Origin: Mycobacterium gordonae
Lineage (GTDB): Bacteria > Actinomycetota > Actinomycetes > Mycobacteriales > Mycobacteriaceae
Direction: 5' to 3'
Assembly (NCBI RefSeq): GCF_001417955.2
Contig: NZ_LKTM01000350.1
Location: 124,001 to 188,000, forward strand
Length of the DNA stretch: 64,000 nt
The notes below the pieces were generated by a model. The model had not been told where the DNA came from. It did no database searches and saw nothing but the letters and a program-made list of their open reading frames with translations. This document shows, one piece after another, positions 44,101-52,237 of the stretch. Position numbers and translations under genes: made by a program. Position 1 is the stretch's first letter, and each line of letters opens with the position of its first letter.

Positions 44101-44357
44101 TCGCCGGTGTACTCGACGGTCCCGCCGTAGCGCTGCACCACCGCGGCCGAGCGCTGCACCAGCTCGGTCATCACCTCGCGCAGCCGCTCGATGTCCAACG
44201 CGGCCGCAATGTCCATGGAGCGCACCACGTCGGCGAACAGCACCGTCACCTGCTTGTACTTTGCGGTGTCGGCCGCAGAGATCCTGGGAGCGCCGCACTG
44301 GTCGCAGAACTTGGCGTGCTCACGCAGTTCGTTGCCGCACGACCCGCACGTGGTCAC
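41172..44357 (-). CDS. Class III nucleotidyl cyclase fused to a STAND ATPase and TPR-like region
   Basis: A 1061-residue signalling protein. It starts with a zinc ribbon (CGSCGNELREHAKFCDQCGAP, cysteines at 4, 7, 18, 21). The class III cyclase domain (about 33-215) keeps both metal-binding aspartates, in VLFADVV and YTGDGVMALFG, and the LNSGRVIAGEI segment. An AAA/STAND ATPase follows, with GPPGIGKSRVA near 250 and a Walker B-like LFVVEDAHWID. The rest, from about 600, is helical and TPR-like. Mycobacteria carry several proteins of this architecture. The C-terminus lacks a LuxR domain. It converges on the acyltransferase-like gene. Confidence 0.9.
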   Translation of the reverse strand: MTTCGSCGNELREHAKFCDQCGAPRISAADTAKYKQVTVLFADVVRSMDIAAALDIERLREVMTELVQRSAAVVQRYGGTVEYTGDGVMALFGAPLALEDHAYRGCLAALAIQEDAAGLAAEVARRDGVALQLRVGLNSGRVIAGEIVLGYAATGETVGLAQRMESAAPPGGVLLSAATARLVEHVVVLDEPEWVSIKGADQPVLARRLLAVRRPDGVVPRAEASLVGRRWEMAALDAMVDRAIGGRGGVVTVVGPPGIGKSRVAREIAARAASRRVEVYWTFCESHARDVSFGVVARLLRAASGVTGLDGPAARRQVRDTVPPDANPQDLLMLNDLLGIADPDVPLPQIDPEARRRRLTSLINSTTLARTDPALFVVEDAHWIDAVSESMLADFLTVIAGTPSVVLITYRPEYQGALTRVLGAQSIALAPLADSDTSALLSELLGSHPSVGDLAPIIAERAAGNPFFTEEMVRELVQRGTLTGERGSYVCSATVAELSVPATVQAAIAARIDRLNSAARRTLSAASVIGARFDADLLAALGFEPQVEELLRAELIDQVRLAPSAEYAFRHPLIRQVSYESQLKADRAEWHRRLATAIQSGSPTSADSDAALIAEHLEAAGDLPAAYGWQMRAGTWSATRDVTAARVSWERARRIADALPDDDPDRLSMRIAPRTMLCAISWQAIQETRGLFEELRELCTAAGDKVSLAIGMTGLETELMFAARTREGSRLASEQMALLFSIDDPAPTVGLAFIAFNNWFDAGEFGEILRWSDIVIDLADGDPAKGAEFGFGSPLAAALAWRGVAGWWVGRPGWRQDLDAAYLAGQRDPTSQAMIACWTYGLAISYGVLRADDATLDKLEQALHTAEGSSNAALSIVKYGLAAALLRRDAGADRERGLQLMLQVRDIWLNEPIPFLVPVAELWVARVRSRRGEHDAAIPVMRSAVDELYRAGRPFFGVLASGMLVETLLERGTDGDLVEAQDAIERLAHLGGQQDWAMREITLVRLRALLARTRGGDDVYRDLSDRYRAMAEALGFEGHAAWAEAMVEHTADRPAPHKSGT

Positions 44358-44549
44358 CGCCCAAGGATAGGGCGCTAACCAGCACGTTGCGCGGAGTTTC
44401 AGGTGCTCCGCCCGGCGGCCGGCGTGCAGATCCGACCCCGGGAAGGCACGCCGTCGAGATAACGACTACCTTCACCTATACGCACCTAGTGCACCGATGA
44501 CGGTCCTAGGGCGGGTAGCCATATCAAGCCTGAGCGCAAAGGGGTTCTC

Positions 44550-45842
44550 GTGGGCGACACCGACGACACCGCAACTCTGAAGTACCCGGGGGGCGAGATC
44601 GACCTGAAGGTCGTCCACGCAACAGAAGGTGCCGACGGCATTGCGTTGGGTCCGCTGCTGTCGAAGACCGGGCACACCACCTTCGACAATGGCTTCGTCA
44701 ATACGGCCTCCTGCAAGAGCGCCATCACTTACATCGACGGCGACGCCGGCATCCTGCGCTACCGCGGATATCCGATCGATCAGCTGGCCGAGAAGTCCAC
44801 TTTCATCGAGGTCTCCTACCTGCTGATCTACGGCGAGCTGCCCACCACCGATCAGCTGGCCGAATTCACCCAGCGCATCCAGCTGCACACCATGCTGCAC
44901 GAGGACCTCAAGCGGTTCTTCGACGGATTCCCGCGCAACGCCCACCCGATGCCGGTGTTGTCCAGCACGGTCAACGCGCTGTCGGCCTACTACCCGGATT
45001 CGCTGGACCCCACCGACAACACCCAGGTCGAGTTGTCCACCATCCGGCTGCTGGCCAAGCTGCCCACCATCGCCGCCTACGCCTACAAGAAGTCGGTCGG
45101 CCAGCCGTTCCTCTACCCGGACAACTCACTGACCCTGGTGGAGAACTTCCTGCGCATGACGTTCGGCCTGCCCGCCGAGCCCTACCAGGCCGACCCCGAG
45201 GTGGTTCGGGCCCTGGACATGCTGCTGATCCTGCACGCCGACCACGAGCAGAACTGTTCGACGTCGACCGTGCGGCTGGTCGGCTCCTCCCAGGCCAACC
45301 TGTTCACGTCGATCTCCGGCGGGATCAACGCGCTGTGGGGTCCGCTGCACGGCGGCGCGAACCAGGCCGTGCTCGAGATGCTCGAACAGATCCGCGAGAG
45401 TGGTGACGACGTGGGCGAGTTCGTTCGCAAGGTCAAGAACCGCGAGGCCGGCGTCAAGCTCATGGGCTTCGGTCACCGCGTCTACAAGAACTACGACCCG
45501 CGGGCCCGGATCGTCAAAGAGCAGGCGGACAAGATCCTGGCCAAGCTCGGCGGCGACCCGCTGCTGGACATCGCCAAGCAGCTGGAAGAGGCGGCGCTCA
45601 CCGACGACTACTTCATCGAGCGCAAGCTCTACCCGAACGTCGACTTCTACACCGGCCTGATCTACCGGGCCCTGGGCTTCCCGGTCCGGATGTTCACCGT
45701 GTTGTTCGCGCTGGGCCGGCTCCCGGGCTGGATCGCGCACTGGCGCGAGATGCACGACGAGGGCGACAGCAAGATCGGGCGTCCGCGCCAGATCTACACC
45801 GGCTACACCGAGCGCGACTACGCCGGTATCGACGGCCGCTAG
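44550..45842 (+). CDS. gltA2: GltA2, citrate synthase (main TCA-cycle enzyme)
   Basis: A 430-residue hexameric-type citrate synthase, matching Rv0896 (about 431 aa). The N-terminal strand-rich segment (LKYPGGEIDLKVVHATEG) is typical of the long form. Catalytic motifs are GPLHGGANQAVLEML, GFGHRVYKNYDPRARIVK and NVDFYTGLIYRALGFP. GTG 44550 has AAAGGGG 8 nt upstream. A TRIT-like hairpin follows 8 nt after the stop. The preceding 192 nt to the divergent cyclase gene presumably carry its promoter, but I cannot place it. Confidence 0.96.
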   Translation: MGDTDDTATLKYPGGEIDLKVVHATEGADGIALGPLLSKTGHTTFDNGFVNTASCKSAITYIDGDAGILRYRGYPIDQLAEKSTFIEVSYLLIYGELPTTDQLAEFTQRIQLHTMLHEDLKRFFDGFPRNAHPMPVLSSTVNALSAYYPDSLDPTDNTQVELSTIRLLAKLPTIAAYAYKKSVGQPFLYPDNSLTLVENFLRMTFGLPAEPYQADPEVVRALDMLLILHADHEQNCSTSTVRLVGSSQANLFTSISGGINALWGPLHGGANQAVLEMLEQIRESGDDVGEFVRKVKNREAGVKLMGFGHRVYKNYDPRARIVKEQADKILAKLGGDPLLDIAKQLEEAALTDDYFIERKLYPNVDFYTGLIYRALGFPVRMFTVLFALGRLPGWIAHWREMHDEGDSKIGRPRQIYTGYTERDYAGIDGR

Positions 45843-45850
45843 TTAGTTAG

Positions 45851-45912
45851 CGCGAGCAGACACAAAATCGCCCGGGAACGCCGTTCCCAGGGCGATTTTG
45901 CGTCTGCTCGCG
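45851..45912. terminator. Palindromic hairpin, copy 3 of the TRIT-like repeat, between convergent genes
   Basis: Arms 45851-45873 and 45890-45912 are complementary over 23 nt with one mismatch. The inside, GGGAACGCCGTTCCC, pairs too, so the stem is about 30 bp with almost no loop. It separates gltA2 from the converging FAD oxidoreductase gene and should end transcription from both sides. Confidence 0.87.
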
Positions 45913-45931
45913 CAATTGGGACTCGCGCAGC

Positions 45932-47482
45932 CTAGAGCGAGGCCAGCACCGCCATGGCGGCGTTGTGCCCGCCGATGCCCGAGACCGCCCCGCCGCGGCG
46001 GGCACCGGACCCGCACAGCATGATCCGGTCGTGCGCGGTGGCCACGCCCCACCGACGCGCCGGCGTGTCCAGCGGATCGTCGTCCTCAGCAAACGGCCAC
46101 GACAGCGCCCCGTGGAAGATATTGCCCGCGGTCATTCCCAATCGGTCCTGTAGATCCAGCGTCGTGGTGGTCTCCAGGCAGGGACGTCCATGCGCATCGG
46201 GCAGCAGCACGTCCTGAATCGGTTCGGCCAGAACGGAATTCAACGACGCCAGCACGGCATCGGTCAGTTGCTCGCGCAGCCGGTCCGGCTCCGGAGATCC
46301 GGAGACCGGGGCTTGGAAGCCGAAGACCGTCATCGTCTGGACGCCGGGCAGGTGGGGCGAGACGATACTGCGATCGGTCAGGGAATGGCAGTACGCCTCA
46401 CACGGCAACGGATCCGGCAGCTGACCGGCGGCGGCCCGCAGGTATCCGGCATCGAGTTGCGACCATGTCTCGTTGACGTGAAACGTGCCGCCGAAAGCCT
46501 TTTCGGGGTTCACGTTCTGATCACGCAGGCGCGGCAACCGACTGAGCACCATGTTGACCTTGACCTGCGGACCCGGCGCCACCGGTGGCGCCGACTCGCC
46601 CAACAGGCCGGCCAGCACCGCCGGCCCGACGCCCGCCAGCACAAAACGGCCACGGACCCGGTGCTCGTCCCCGTCGCTGCGGTAGCGCACCTGACCATCC
46701 GGATCCAGAGCGAAAACGTCAGCGGCCGTTGTAATTTCGGCTCCATGACGGGTCGCCGCGGCGGCCAGGGCGGCGGACACCGCGCCCATGCCGCCGATCG
46801 GCACATTCCAGTCGCCGGTGCCACCGCCGAGCACGTGATACAGGAAGCAGATGTTCTGCAGCAGCGACGTGTCGTTCAGGCGGGCGAAGGTGCCGACCAG
46901 CGCGTCGGTCGCGATGACACCGCGAACCACGTCGCTGGTCACGGCGTCGGCGATGGCATGACCGATCGGCTCCTCGACCATGGCATGCCATGCGGCCATG
47001 CCATCAGAGGAGCCGCCATCGAGCACGAGTTGGCGAGCCTGCTCCCGGGTGCGCAATGGTTCGAGCAGGGTAGGCCAGAGGCGCCCGGTGACCTGCCCGC
47101 AACGCCGGTAGAAAGCGGCGAAGCGGCGCTCGTCGTCGGCCGCTCCGATGGCCGCGAAGCTGCCGTTCTGCCCGACCAGCAGGCCGGTGCGTCCCGACGT
47201 TCCCGGGTCCGGCGTGTACGACGAGTAGGGTCGTCTGGCCAGTCGCACTCGCGCACCGAGGTCTTCGAGAATGCGCGTCGGCAGCAGGCTCACCAGATAC
47301 GAGTAACGCGACAGTCGGACGTCAACACCGTCGAAGACCTGCGCCGATATGGTGGCACCGCCGATCTGCGGCAAGCGTTCGAGCAGTCTCACCCGAAGGC
47401 CCGCCCGGGCCAGATAGGCGGCGGCGACCAGGCCGTTATGGCCGCCGCCAATGATGACTGCATCGAAATCGGCGTCGGCCAT
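45932..47482 (-). CDS. FAD-dependent oxidoreductase, phytoene-dehydrogenase-like (Rv0897c-like)
   Basis: A 516-residue flavoprotein of the phytoene desaturase/NAD(P)-binding-8 type. The dinucleotide-binding motif is at the very N-terminus (AVIIGGGHNGLVAAAYLARA), and the FAD-binding C-terminal motif reads IMLCGSGARRGGAVSGIGGHNAA. The reaction is unknown; relatives oxidise polyenes or retinoids. It matches Rv0897c in place. It is preceded by the DUF2630 gene with an 8-nt gap, so the two are co-transcribed. Confidence 0.9.
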   Translation of the reverse strand: MADADFDAVIIGGGHNGLVAAAYLARAGLRVRLLERLPQIGGATISAQVFDGVDVRLSRYSYLVSLLPTRILEDLGARVRLARRPYSSYTPDPGTSGRTGLLVGQNGSFAAIGAADDERRFAAFYRRCGQVTGRLWPTLLEPLRTREQARQLVLDGGSSDGMAAWHAMVEEPIGHAIADAVTSDVVRGVIATDALVGTFARLNDTSLLQNICFLYHVLGGGTGDWNVPIGGMGAVSAALAAAATRHGAEITTAADVFALDPDGQVRYRSDGDEHRVRGRFVLAGVGPAVLAGLLGESAPPVAPGPQVKVNMVLSRLPRLRDQNVNPEKAFGGTFHVNETWSQLDAGYLRAAAGQLPDPLPCEAYCHSLTDRSIVSPHLPGVQTMTVFGFQAPVSGSPEPDRLREQLTDAVLASLNSVLAEPIQDVLLPDAHGRPCLETTTTLDLQDRLGMTAGNIFHGALSWPFAEDDDPLDTPARRWGVATAHDRIMLCGSGARRGGAVSGIGGHNAAMAVLASL

Positions 47483-47490
47483 TGGACGGG

Positions 47491-47754
47491 CTATCCGATG
47501 TAGCCTTCGACCTCATCAGCCGGTCGCACCGCGGCTTCGCGCGGGTCCCCACCGGTTTCGCGCAGGGCCCGGCGCTGCCGAAGCAGGTCCCAACACTGAT
47601 CGAGTTCGACCTCCAGGCGGCGCAACCGCTCCTGTTCCTCGTCGGTCGAGATCTGGCCGTGCTGCACCTGCTCACGCAGGGCCTTCTCCTGGGCGACCAG
47701 CTCGCGGATGTGTGCCAGGGCGTCGCTGTCCGTCGGTTTGTTTCCGTTGGCCAT
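47491..47754 (-). CDS. DUF2630 small coiled-coil-like protein (Rv0898c-like)
   Basis: An 87-residue acidic helical protein. Segments IRELVAQEKALREQVQHGQI and EEQERLRRLEVELDQCWDLL look like a helical hairpin, and the chain ends RPADEVEGYIG. Size equals Rv0898c. ATG 47754 (MANGNKPTDSD) is preferred to an in-frame start at 47772. Function unknown. Confidence 0.87.
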   Translation of the reverse strand: MANGNKPTDSDALAHIRELVAQEKALREQVQHGQISTDEEQERLRRLEVELDQCWDLLRQRRALRETGGDPREAAVRPADEVEGYIG

Positions 47755-47854
47755 TGCACCAGTCTGCCCCACGTTCCCTCGGTATCGTATGTGGACTCGG
47801 TAGGCTCATATCGCCTGAAAGCGCGAACAACGGCGGTTTGAGTGAGGAGCGACG

Positions 47855-48886
47855 GTGGGTCCAGATGTGGGGGTGGACGAAGCGCTCGTGCCCGCCCGTC
47901 AAATCGACCAGGCTCAGCTCACCCCGCGATACCACCGTCAGCGGCTCGGCCGCGCCTGGTTGATCGGACTCGCGGCGATTCCGTTTCTGCTGGCGATGAT
48001 CGGATACGGCGCATACGAGCGGCCGATGGGCGTCAACGGGCCGACCGGCGACCTGCCCACGCTCACGGCCGCGCCGGCCGGTGCGACGAACGCCGGCAAC
48101 GCTCCGAGCCTGTCGCTGTCGTTGCTCTCGATCAGCCGCAGCGGAAACAGCGTCACACTGATCGGCGACGTCCCCGACGACGCCGCAAAGGCTGCGCTGA
48201 TGAAATCCCTCAAAGCTCTTACGCCGCCCGGTGTCAGTGTCGTCGACCAGATTCATATCGACCCGCTTGTGCGCACCCTCGACTTCGCGCTCGCAGAGCC
48301 GGTTTTCACCGCCGGCGCACCGATCCCTGATTTCACGTTGAAGGTCGAGAAAGACACCGTCACGCTGGGCGGGACCGCATCGCCGGATCAGAAGGACGCC
48401 GTCGAGCGCGCGGTAGTCAGCGCCTGGCCGGGCGTGAACGTCGCCAACACGATCGTGGCCAGGGGGCAGATCACGCCGAATGTGCCGCAGGCAGGTGCCC
48501 CCGTCCCCCCTCCCGGGCCTGGCGCGTGTGACAACCTCCAAGCGGTCCTCAACAAGATGACCGGAGGTCCACTGGGCTTCGGCACCGACGGGGTTAGCCT
48601 CACTCCGGACGACACGCAGATCCTGATCCGGGTGGCCGACCAGCTCAAGGCCTGCCCGGCCGCGCGCATCACAGTCAACGGGTACACCGATAACGCCAGC
48701 GCCGAGGGGATCAACATTCCGTTGAGCGTGCAGCGGGCCAACCTGGTGGCCGAGTTCCTCATTGCCAACGGCGTCACCCGGGATCGCGTTTCGGCCAAAG
48801 GTCTGGGTTCGGCCAACCCGATAGCCAGTAATGACACGGCTGAGGGTCGTGCGAAGAACCGTCGCGCCGAGCTTGTGGTCGGCTAG
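47855..48886 (+). CDS. arfA: ArfA (OmpATb), acid-response membrane protein with BON and OmpA domains
   Basis: A 343-residue protein matching Rv0899. One N-terminal membrane helix (WLIGLAAIPFLLAMIGYGAY) is followed by a central region of BON-like repeats (about 85-225) and a C-terminal OmpA-like peptidoglycan-binding domain (about 230-343) with TVNGYTDNASAEGINIPLS and the end GRAKNRRAELVV. Two cysteines (GACDN and KACPAA) correspond to the known disulfide. In M. tuberculosis the arfABC operon is needed for rapid ammonia secretion and growth at low pH. GTG 47855 is the start. Confidence 0.94.
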   Translation: MGPDVGVDEALVPARQIDQAQLTPRYHRQRLGRAWLIGLAAIPFLLAMIGYGAYERPMGVNGPTGDLPTLTAAPAGATNAGNAPSLSLSLLSISRSGNSVTLIGDVPDDAAKAALMKSLKALTPPGVSVVDQIHIDPLVRTLDFALAEPVFTAGAPIPDFTLKVEKDTVTLGGTASPDQKDAVERAVVSAWPGVNVANTIVARGQITPNVPQAGAPVPPPGPGACDNLQAVLNKMTGGPLGFGTDGVSLTPDDTQILIRVADQLKACPAARITVNGYTDNASAEGINIPLSVQRANLVAEFLIANGVTRDRVSAKGLGSANPIASNDTAEGRAKNRRAELVVG

Positions 48887-48899
48887 GGGAGAATCAAGC

Positions 48900-50177
48900 A
48901 TGGGGTTTCTGATCCAGTGGTTGGTCTACCTGGCTGCTTTTGTGGCCGGGTCGGCTGTCGCCTACGGGATCGCCTCTCTGCTGATCAAGTCCGACAAATC
49001 GGCACGAAAGCCGGAAGAGGTTGAGCCCGAGCCTGTTTCAGAACCGCTTCCTGCGGCGAGCGAAGTGCCGCAGCCGGTGTGGCCCGAGCCTCAGGCGGCG
49101 CCAGTCGAGGAGTCTGAGACGTTCGAGCAGCTGCTGTGGCCGGAGTCGGTTCAGCCGGCGGCCGAGGTTGCAGAGGAGCCCGCGCCCGCACCCGAGCCCG
49201 AGCCCGAGCAGTCCGTGGCAGCGGAGCCCGAGGTTGCCGAGGTGGTGGAGGATGCACCTGCCGACCCGGCGGTCGAGGAGCCGGTTGCCGAAGTAGCCGA
49301 GCCAGAACTCGAAGCCGAGGCAGTGGAGGCAGAGCCCGAGGTGGCCGATGTGCCTGAGCCGGCGCAGACGCAGCCCGATCTGCAATCGGTTGAGCCGGAG
49401 ATTGCAGAGCCGGTCGCCGAGGTTTTCGAAGAACCCGAGCCCGAGCCCGGTGACGTCGAGGCCGCGGTCGCAGAGTCGTCAGAGCCCGAGGCGGTCGAGC
49501 CGGAGATTGCGGACCCGGTCGCCGAACCAGGACCCGAGCCGGAGGTGGCCGAGGCGCCGGAATCTGGGCTGCCGCAGCCGCAATGGCCCGGCCCGCAGAT
49601 TGTCGAGCCGGAGACCGTCGAGCCGGTCGCCGAAGTTCCCGAAGCAGAGCCAGAGCCAGAACCCGAACTCGAGGCCGAACTAGCGCCCGGGGTCGCCGAG
49701 GCGCCGGAGTCTGAGCTGTCGCAGCCGAAGTGGCCCGGTCCCCAGATTGTCGAGCCGGCCATTGTCGAGCCGGAGATTGTCGAGCCGGCCGCCGCAGCCC
49801 CCGAACCCGAACCGGAACCGGAACTTGCCGAGTCGTCTGAACCCGAGCCGGCGCTGGTGCAGCCGCAGTGGCCGGGCCCCGCGTCTCAGTGGCCCGGCCC
49901 GCAGACGGTTGAGTCGGAGGATGCGGAGCCGGTTGGAGAGGTCGCCGAAGAGCCCGAACCCGAACCTGAACCTGAACCGGAGCCCGGGGTCGCCGAGTCG
50001 TCAGAACCTGAGTCAGAGATCCCGCAACCTCCGTGGCCGGGGACCGTGTCGCAGTGGCCAGGCCCCGAAACGGTCGAGCGCGAGGAGCCCGAAGCGGCCG
50101 AGCCCGAGACCGAACTGCCGCAGCCACAATGGCCGGGCCCGCCGTCGCAATGGCCCGGCATTGGAGTGAAGCGGTGA
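48900..50177 (+). CDS. arfB: ArfB with a very long acidic Pro-Glu repeat tail
   Basis: A 425-residue protein. The first 35 residues match ArfB (MGFLIQWLVYLAAFVAGSAV; one membrane helix ending SLLIKS). The rest, about 385 residues, is low-complexity and strongly acidic, dominated by E-P dipeptides with valine and alanine. It contains eight WPG motifs of the type QPQWPGPQIVEP in its last half. M. tuberculosis ArfB has only about 50 residues as I recall. GGGAGA precedes ATG 48900, and the stop overlaps the arfC start (GTGA). The frame is open throughout with no stop, so the tail is not a frameshift artefact. Confidence 0.87.
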   Translation: MGFLIQWLVYLAAFVAGSAVAYGIASLLIKSDKSARKPEEVEPEPVSEPLPAASEVPQPVWPEPQAAPVEESETFEQLLWPESVQPAAEVAEEPAPAPEPEPEQSVAAEPEVAEVVEDAPADPAVEEPVAEVAEPELEAEAVEAEPEVADVPEPAQTQPDLQSVEPEIAEPVAEVFEEPEPEPGDVEAAVAESSEPEAVEPEIADPVAEPGPEPEVAEAPESGLPQPQWPGPQIVEPETVEPVAEVPEAEPEPEPELEAELAPGVAEAPESELSQPKWPGPQIVEPAIVEPEIVEPAAAAPEPEPEPELAESSEPEPALVQPQWPGPASQWPGPQTVESEDAEPVGEVAEEPEPEPEPEPEPGVAESSEPESEIPQPPWPGTVSQWPGPETVEREEPEAAEPETELPQPQWPGPPSQWPGIGVKR

Positions 50178-50875
50178 TCGCCCAGGTGCACTGGTGGTTG
50201 GCCGCCGTGTCGTTCGGGCTGGGCATGGTGTTGACGTTCACGCTGATGGCCCGGCCCGCCAGACTTCAGATGCCGGCCTGGGTCCTTGCCGAACCGAAAT
50301 CGCGTCCCAAACCCGAACCGGTGATGAAAGCCCCGGCCACCGAGGCGCCCACCAGTAAGCTGCCGGCCGCCAAGCCCAAACCCAAACCCGGACCGGCGAA
50401 GAAGAAAGCCATCTCGAAGGCGCCGCCGCGAAAGCGCAGGCCCGTCTCCGGCGATGCGGCGACCGAACGGATTCCCGCCGTCAAAGACCCTGCGACGGAA
50501 CAGATTCCGGTGGCACGCAAGAGGCCGGCGAAGAAGGCCCCCGCCAAGAAGGCGAGGCCGAAGGGTGCCCCGCCCAGACGCAGGCCCGTTCCGAAAGATG
50601 CTGTGACGGAGAAGATTCCAGTAAGCAGCGAAGCCGAGACCATCGTTCTGCCGCTGATGCCTTACGCGCCCTACGGCCCGGGGTCCATGCGCGCCAAGCT
50701 CGACGGCAGCGGCCCGGAGGGGTGGACGATCAAGGGACGCATGGATTCCCGGCTGTTCTACGGGCCAGAGGATGAGTGTTACGAGGACACGGAGGCCCAA
50801 GTCTGGTTCCAGGACGAGGAGTCCGCCGCGCGGGCGTTCTTCACGCCCTGGCGCAACAGCACTCGTAAAAACTAG
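50174..50875 (+). CDS. arfC: ArfC with an expanded basic Lys/Pro/Ala linker
   Basis: A 233-residue protein. It starts MIAQVHWWLAAVSFGLGMVL, a membrane helix that matches ArfC. A lysine-, proline- and arginine-rich linker (about 40-155, such as KPKPKPGPAKKK and ARKRPAKKAPAKKARPK) follows, with IPV-containing repeats. The conserved C-terminal domain (about 158-233) has YAPYGPGSMRA, GWTIKGRMDSRLFYGPED and QVWFQDEESAARAFFTPWR, as in Rv0901. It is longer than Rv0901 (about 175 aa). The tail charge is opposite to ArfB. Its stop overlaps the prrB stop by 4 nt. Confidence 0.9.
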   Translation: MIAQVHWWLAAVSFGLGMVLTFTLMARPARLQMPAWVLAEPKSRPKPEPVMKAPATEAPTSKLPAAKPKPKPGPAKKKAISKAPPRKRRPVSGDAATERIPAVKDPATEQIPVARKRPAKKAPAKKARPKGAPPRRRPVPKDAVTEKIPVSSEAETIVLPLMPYAPYGPGSMRAKLDGSGPEGWTIKGRMDSRLFYGPEDECYEDTEAQVWFQDEESAARAFFTPWRNSTRKN

Positions 50876-52212
50876 CTCGGTCCGGGAAGGCGCAGCACCA
50901 GGCGCGCTCCACCCAGCGGGCTGCCTTCCAGCGACGCCGTTCCGCCGTGCAGGTGTGCTTGTTGCGCGACCAGAGCCAGCCCGAGCCCCGATCCCGAATG
51001 CGACGCTGTCGAGCCCCGGGAGAACCGCTCGAACACCACCTGTCGCTCCTGCTCCGGCACCCCGCTGCCGTTATCGTCGATGGCGATCTCGACTCCGGCC
51101 CGTGAGCTGACCGCGGACAGCTGGACGTGGGTGGCGCCGCCGTGCTTGACCGCGTTGGCGATGGCATTGTCGACGGCCAGGCGCAACCCGGCCGGCATCC
51201 CGACGATGATGCACGTCGGCGAGGGCACCAACGACACATCGAGATCGGGGTAGATGCGGGTGGCGTCGTGGGCGGCGCGGTCGAGCAGATCGGTGATGTC
51301 GACGGGCACGTGGTCGTCGGAGGTGGACAGTTCGCCCTGCGCCAACCGCTCGAGTGCGCTGAGCGTGGCCTCGATCCGCGACTGGGTGCGGATCACGTCG
51401 CTCAGCACTTCTTTGCGTTGATCGTCGGGCAGATCGAGGGTGGCCAGCACCTCGAGGTTGGTGCGCATCGCGGTCAGCGGGGTCCGCAGTTCGTGAGAGG
51501 AGACGGCCGCGAAGTCGCGGGCTGAGGCCAGCGCCTCTTGTGTCCGGTTCTGCTCGTTCCAGATGCGTTGCAACATGCCTCGCATGGCTTCGGCGATCTC
51601 CACGGCTTCACTGGCGCCGTGCACTTCGACCCGCGGGTCCTCGTCACCCGCGTCGATCGAGCGGGTCTGTTCGGCGAGCTGTTTGAACGGCCTTACCGCG
51701 AAAGCGGCCAGCAGCCAAGCGAATACGGCTGCGGCGCCGATGGCCAGGGTACAGATCAGCAGTACCCGGCGGTGCAGGTTGTTGGTTTCGGCGTAGGTGG
51801 CGTCATACGTCGCGGCGACGGCGACCGAGGTGGGCTCCGGACCCGGGATCTCGACCGTGCGCACCCGGTAACGCACGCCGTGGATGAATGTGTCGGCGTA
51901 GTCGGCCTGCAGCTTGGGCAGGTTGATGTCGGTGTTCGACTTGATCACGTTGCCGCGGCGCACGGTGATCAGTGCGTCCTGGTCGTTGGGGGATCGCGGT
52001 ATCTCGTCCAGGCCGCGGGGGACGAACGGGATCGCGAACCCGGCGGCTTCGTCCAGCCTGCGGTCCAGCCGTTCCTTGCGGTCCTTGGTGATTCCCACCC
52101 AGACCACGGCGCCCACGATCAGCACCGGAATGGCGGCCCCGATGACCGTGGCGACCACCACCCGAGTCCGAAGCGACGGTGTGCGGGCGAAGATTCGCGA
52201 CAGGATGTTCAC
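50872..52212 (-). CDS. prrB: PrrB, sensor histidine kinase
   Basis: A 446-residue membrane sensor kinase. Two membrane helices (about 17-40 and 155-178) enclose an extracytoplasmic sensor domain. A HAMP domain follows, then the phosphoacceptor in SSHELRTPLTAM and ATP-binding boxes N (NAIANAVKHGG), G1 (IDDNGSGVP) and G2 (GSGLGLALV). Identical in length and nearly identical in sequence, as I recall it, to Rv0902c. I use GTG 52212 (MNILSRIFARTPSLR); ATG 52221 would add three residues. PrrAB is essential in M. tuberculosis and acts in intracellular adaptation. Confidence 0.96.
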   Translation of the reverse strand: MNILSRIFARTPSLRTRVVVATVIGAAIPVLIVGAVVWVGITKDRKERLDRRLDEAAGFAIPFVPRGLDEIPRSPNDQDALITVRRGNVIKSNTDINLPKLQADYADTFIHGVRYRVRTVEIPGPEPTSVAVAATYDATYAETNNLHRRVLLICTLAIGAAAVFAWLLAAFAVRPFKQLAEQTRSIDAGDEDPRVEVHGASEAVEIAEAMRGMLQRIWNEQNRTQEALASARDFAAVSSHELRTPLTAMRTNLEVLATLDLPDDQRKEVLSDVIRTQSRIEATLSALERLAQGELSTSDDHVPVDITDLLDRAAHDATRIYPDLDVSLVPSPTCIIVGMPAGLRLAVDNAIANAVKHGGATHVQLSAVSSRAGVEIAIDDNGSGVPEQERQVVFERFSRGSTASHSGSGLGLALVAQQAHLHGGTASLEGSPLGGARLVLRLPGPS

Positions 52213-52237
52213 TGCCACCATCGGGCACCTACCGCGC

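Noticed and set aside
47755..47772. Six-residue extension of the DUF2630 protein (MGQTGA)
   Set aside because: The shorter start gives the family length of 87 residues and a cleaner N-terminus.
48985..50241. 418-codon minus-strand frame opposite arfB
   Set aside because: A mirror of the Glu/Pro repeat codons, giving an Arg/Ala/Pro-rich product; no start signal and no family features.
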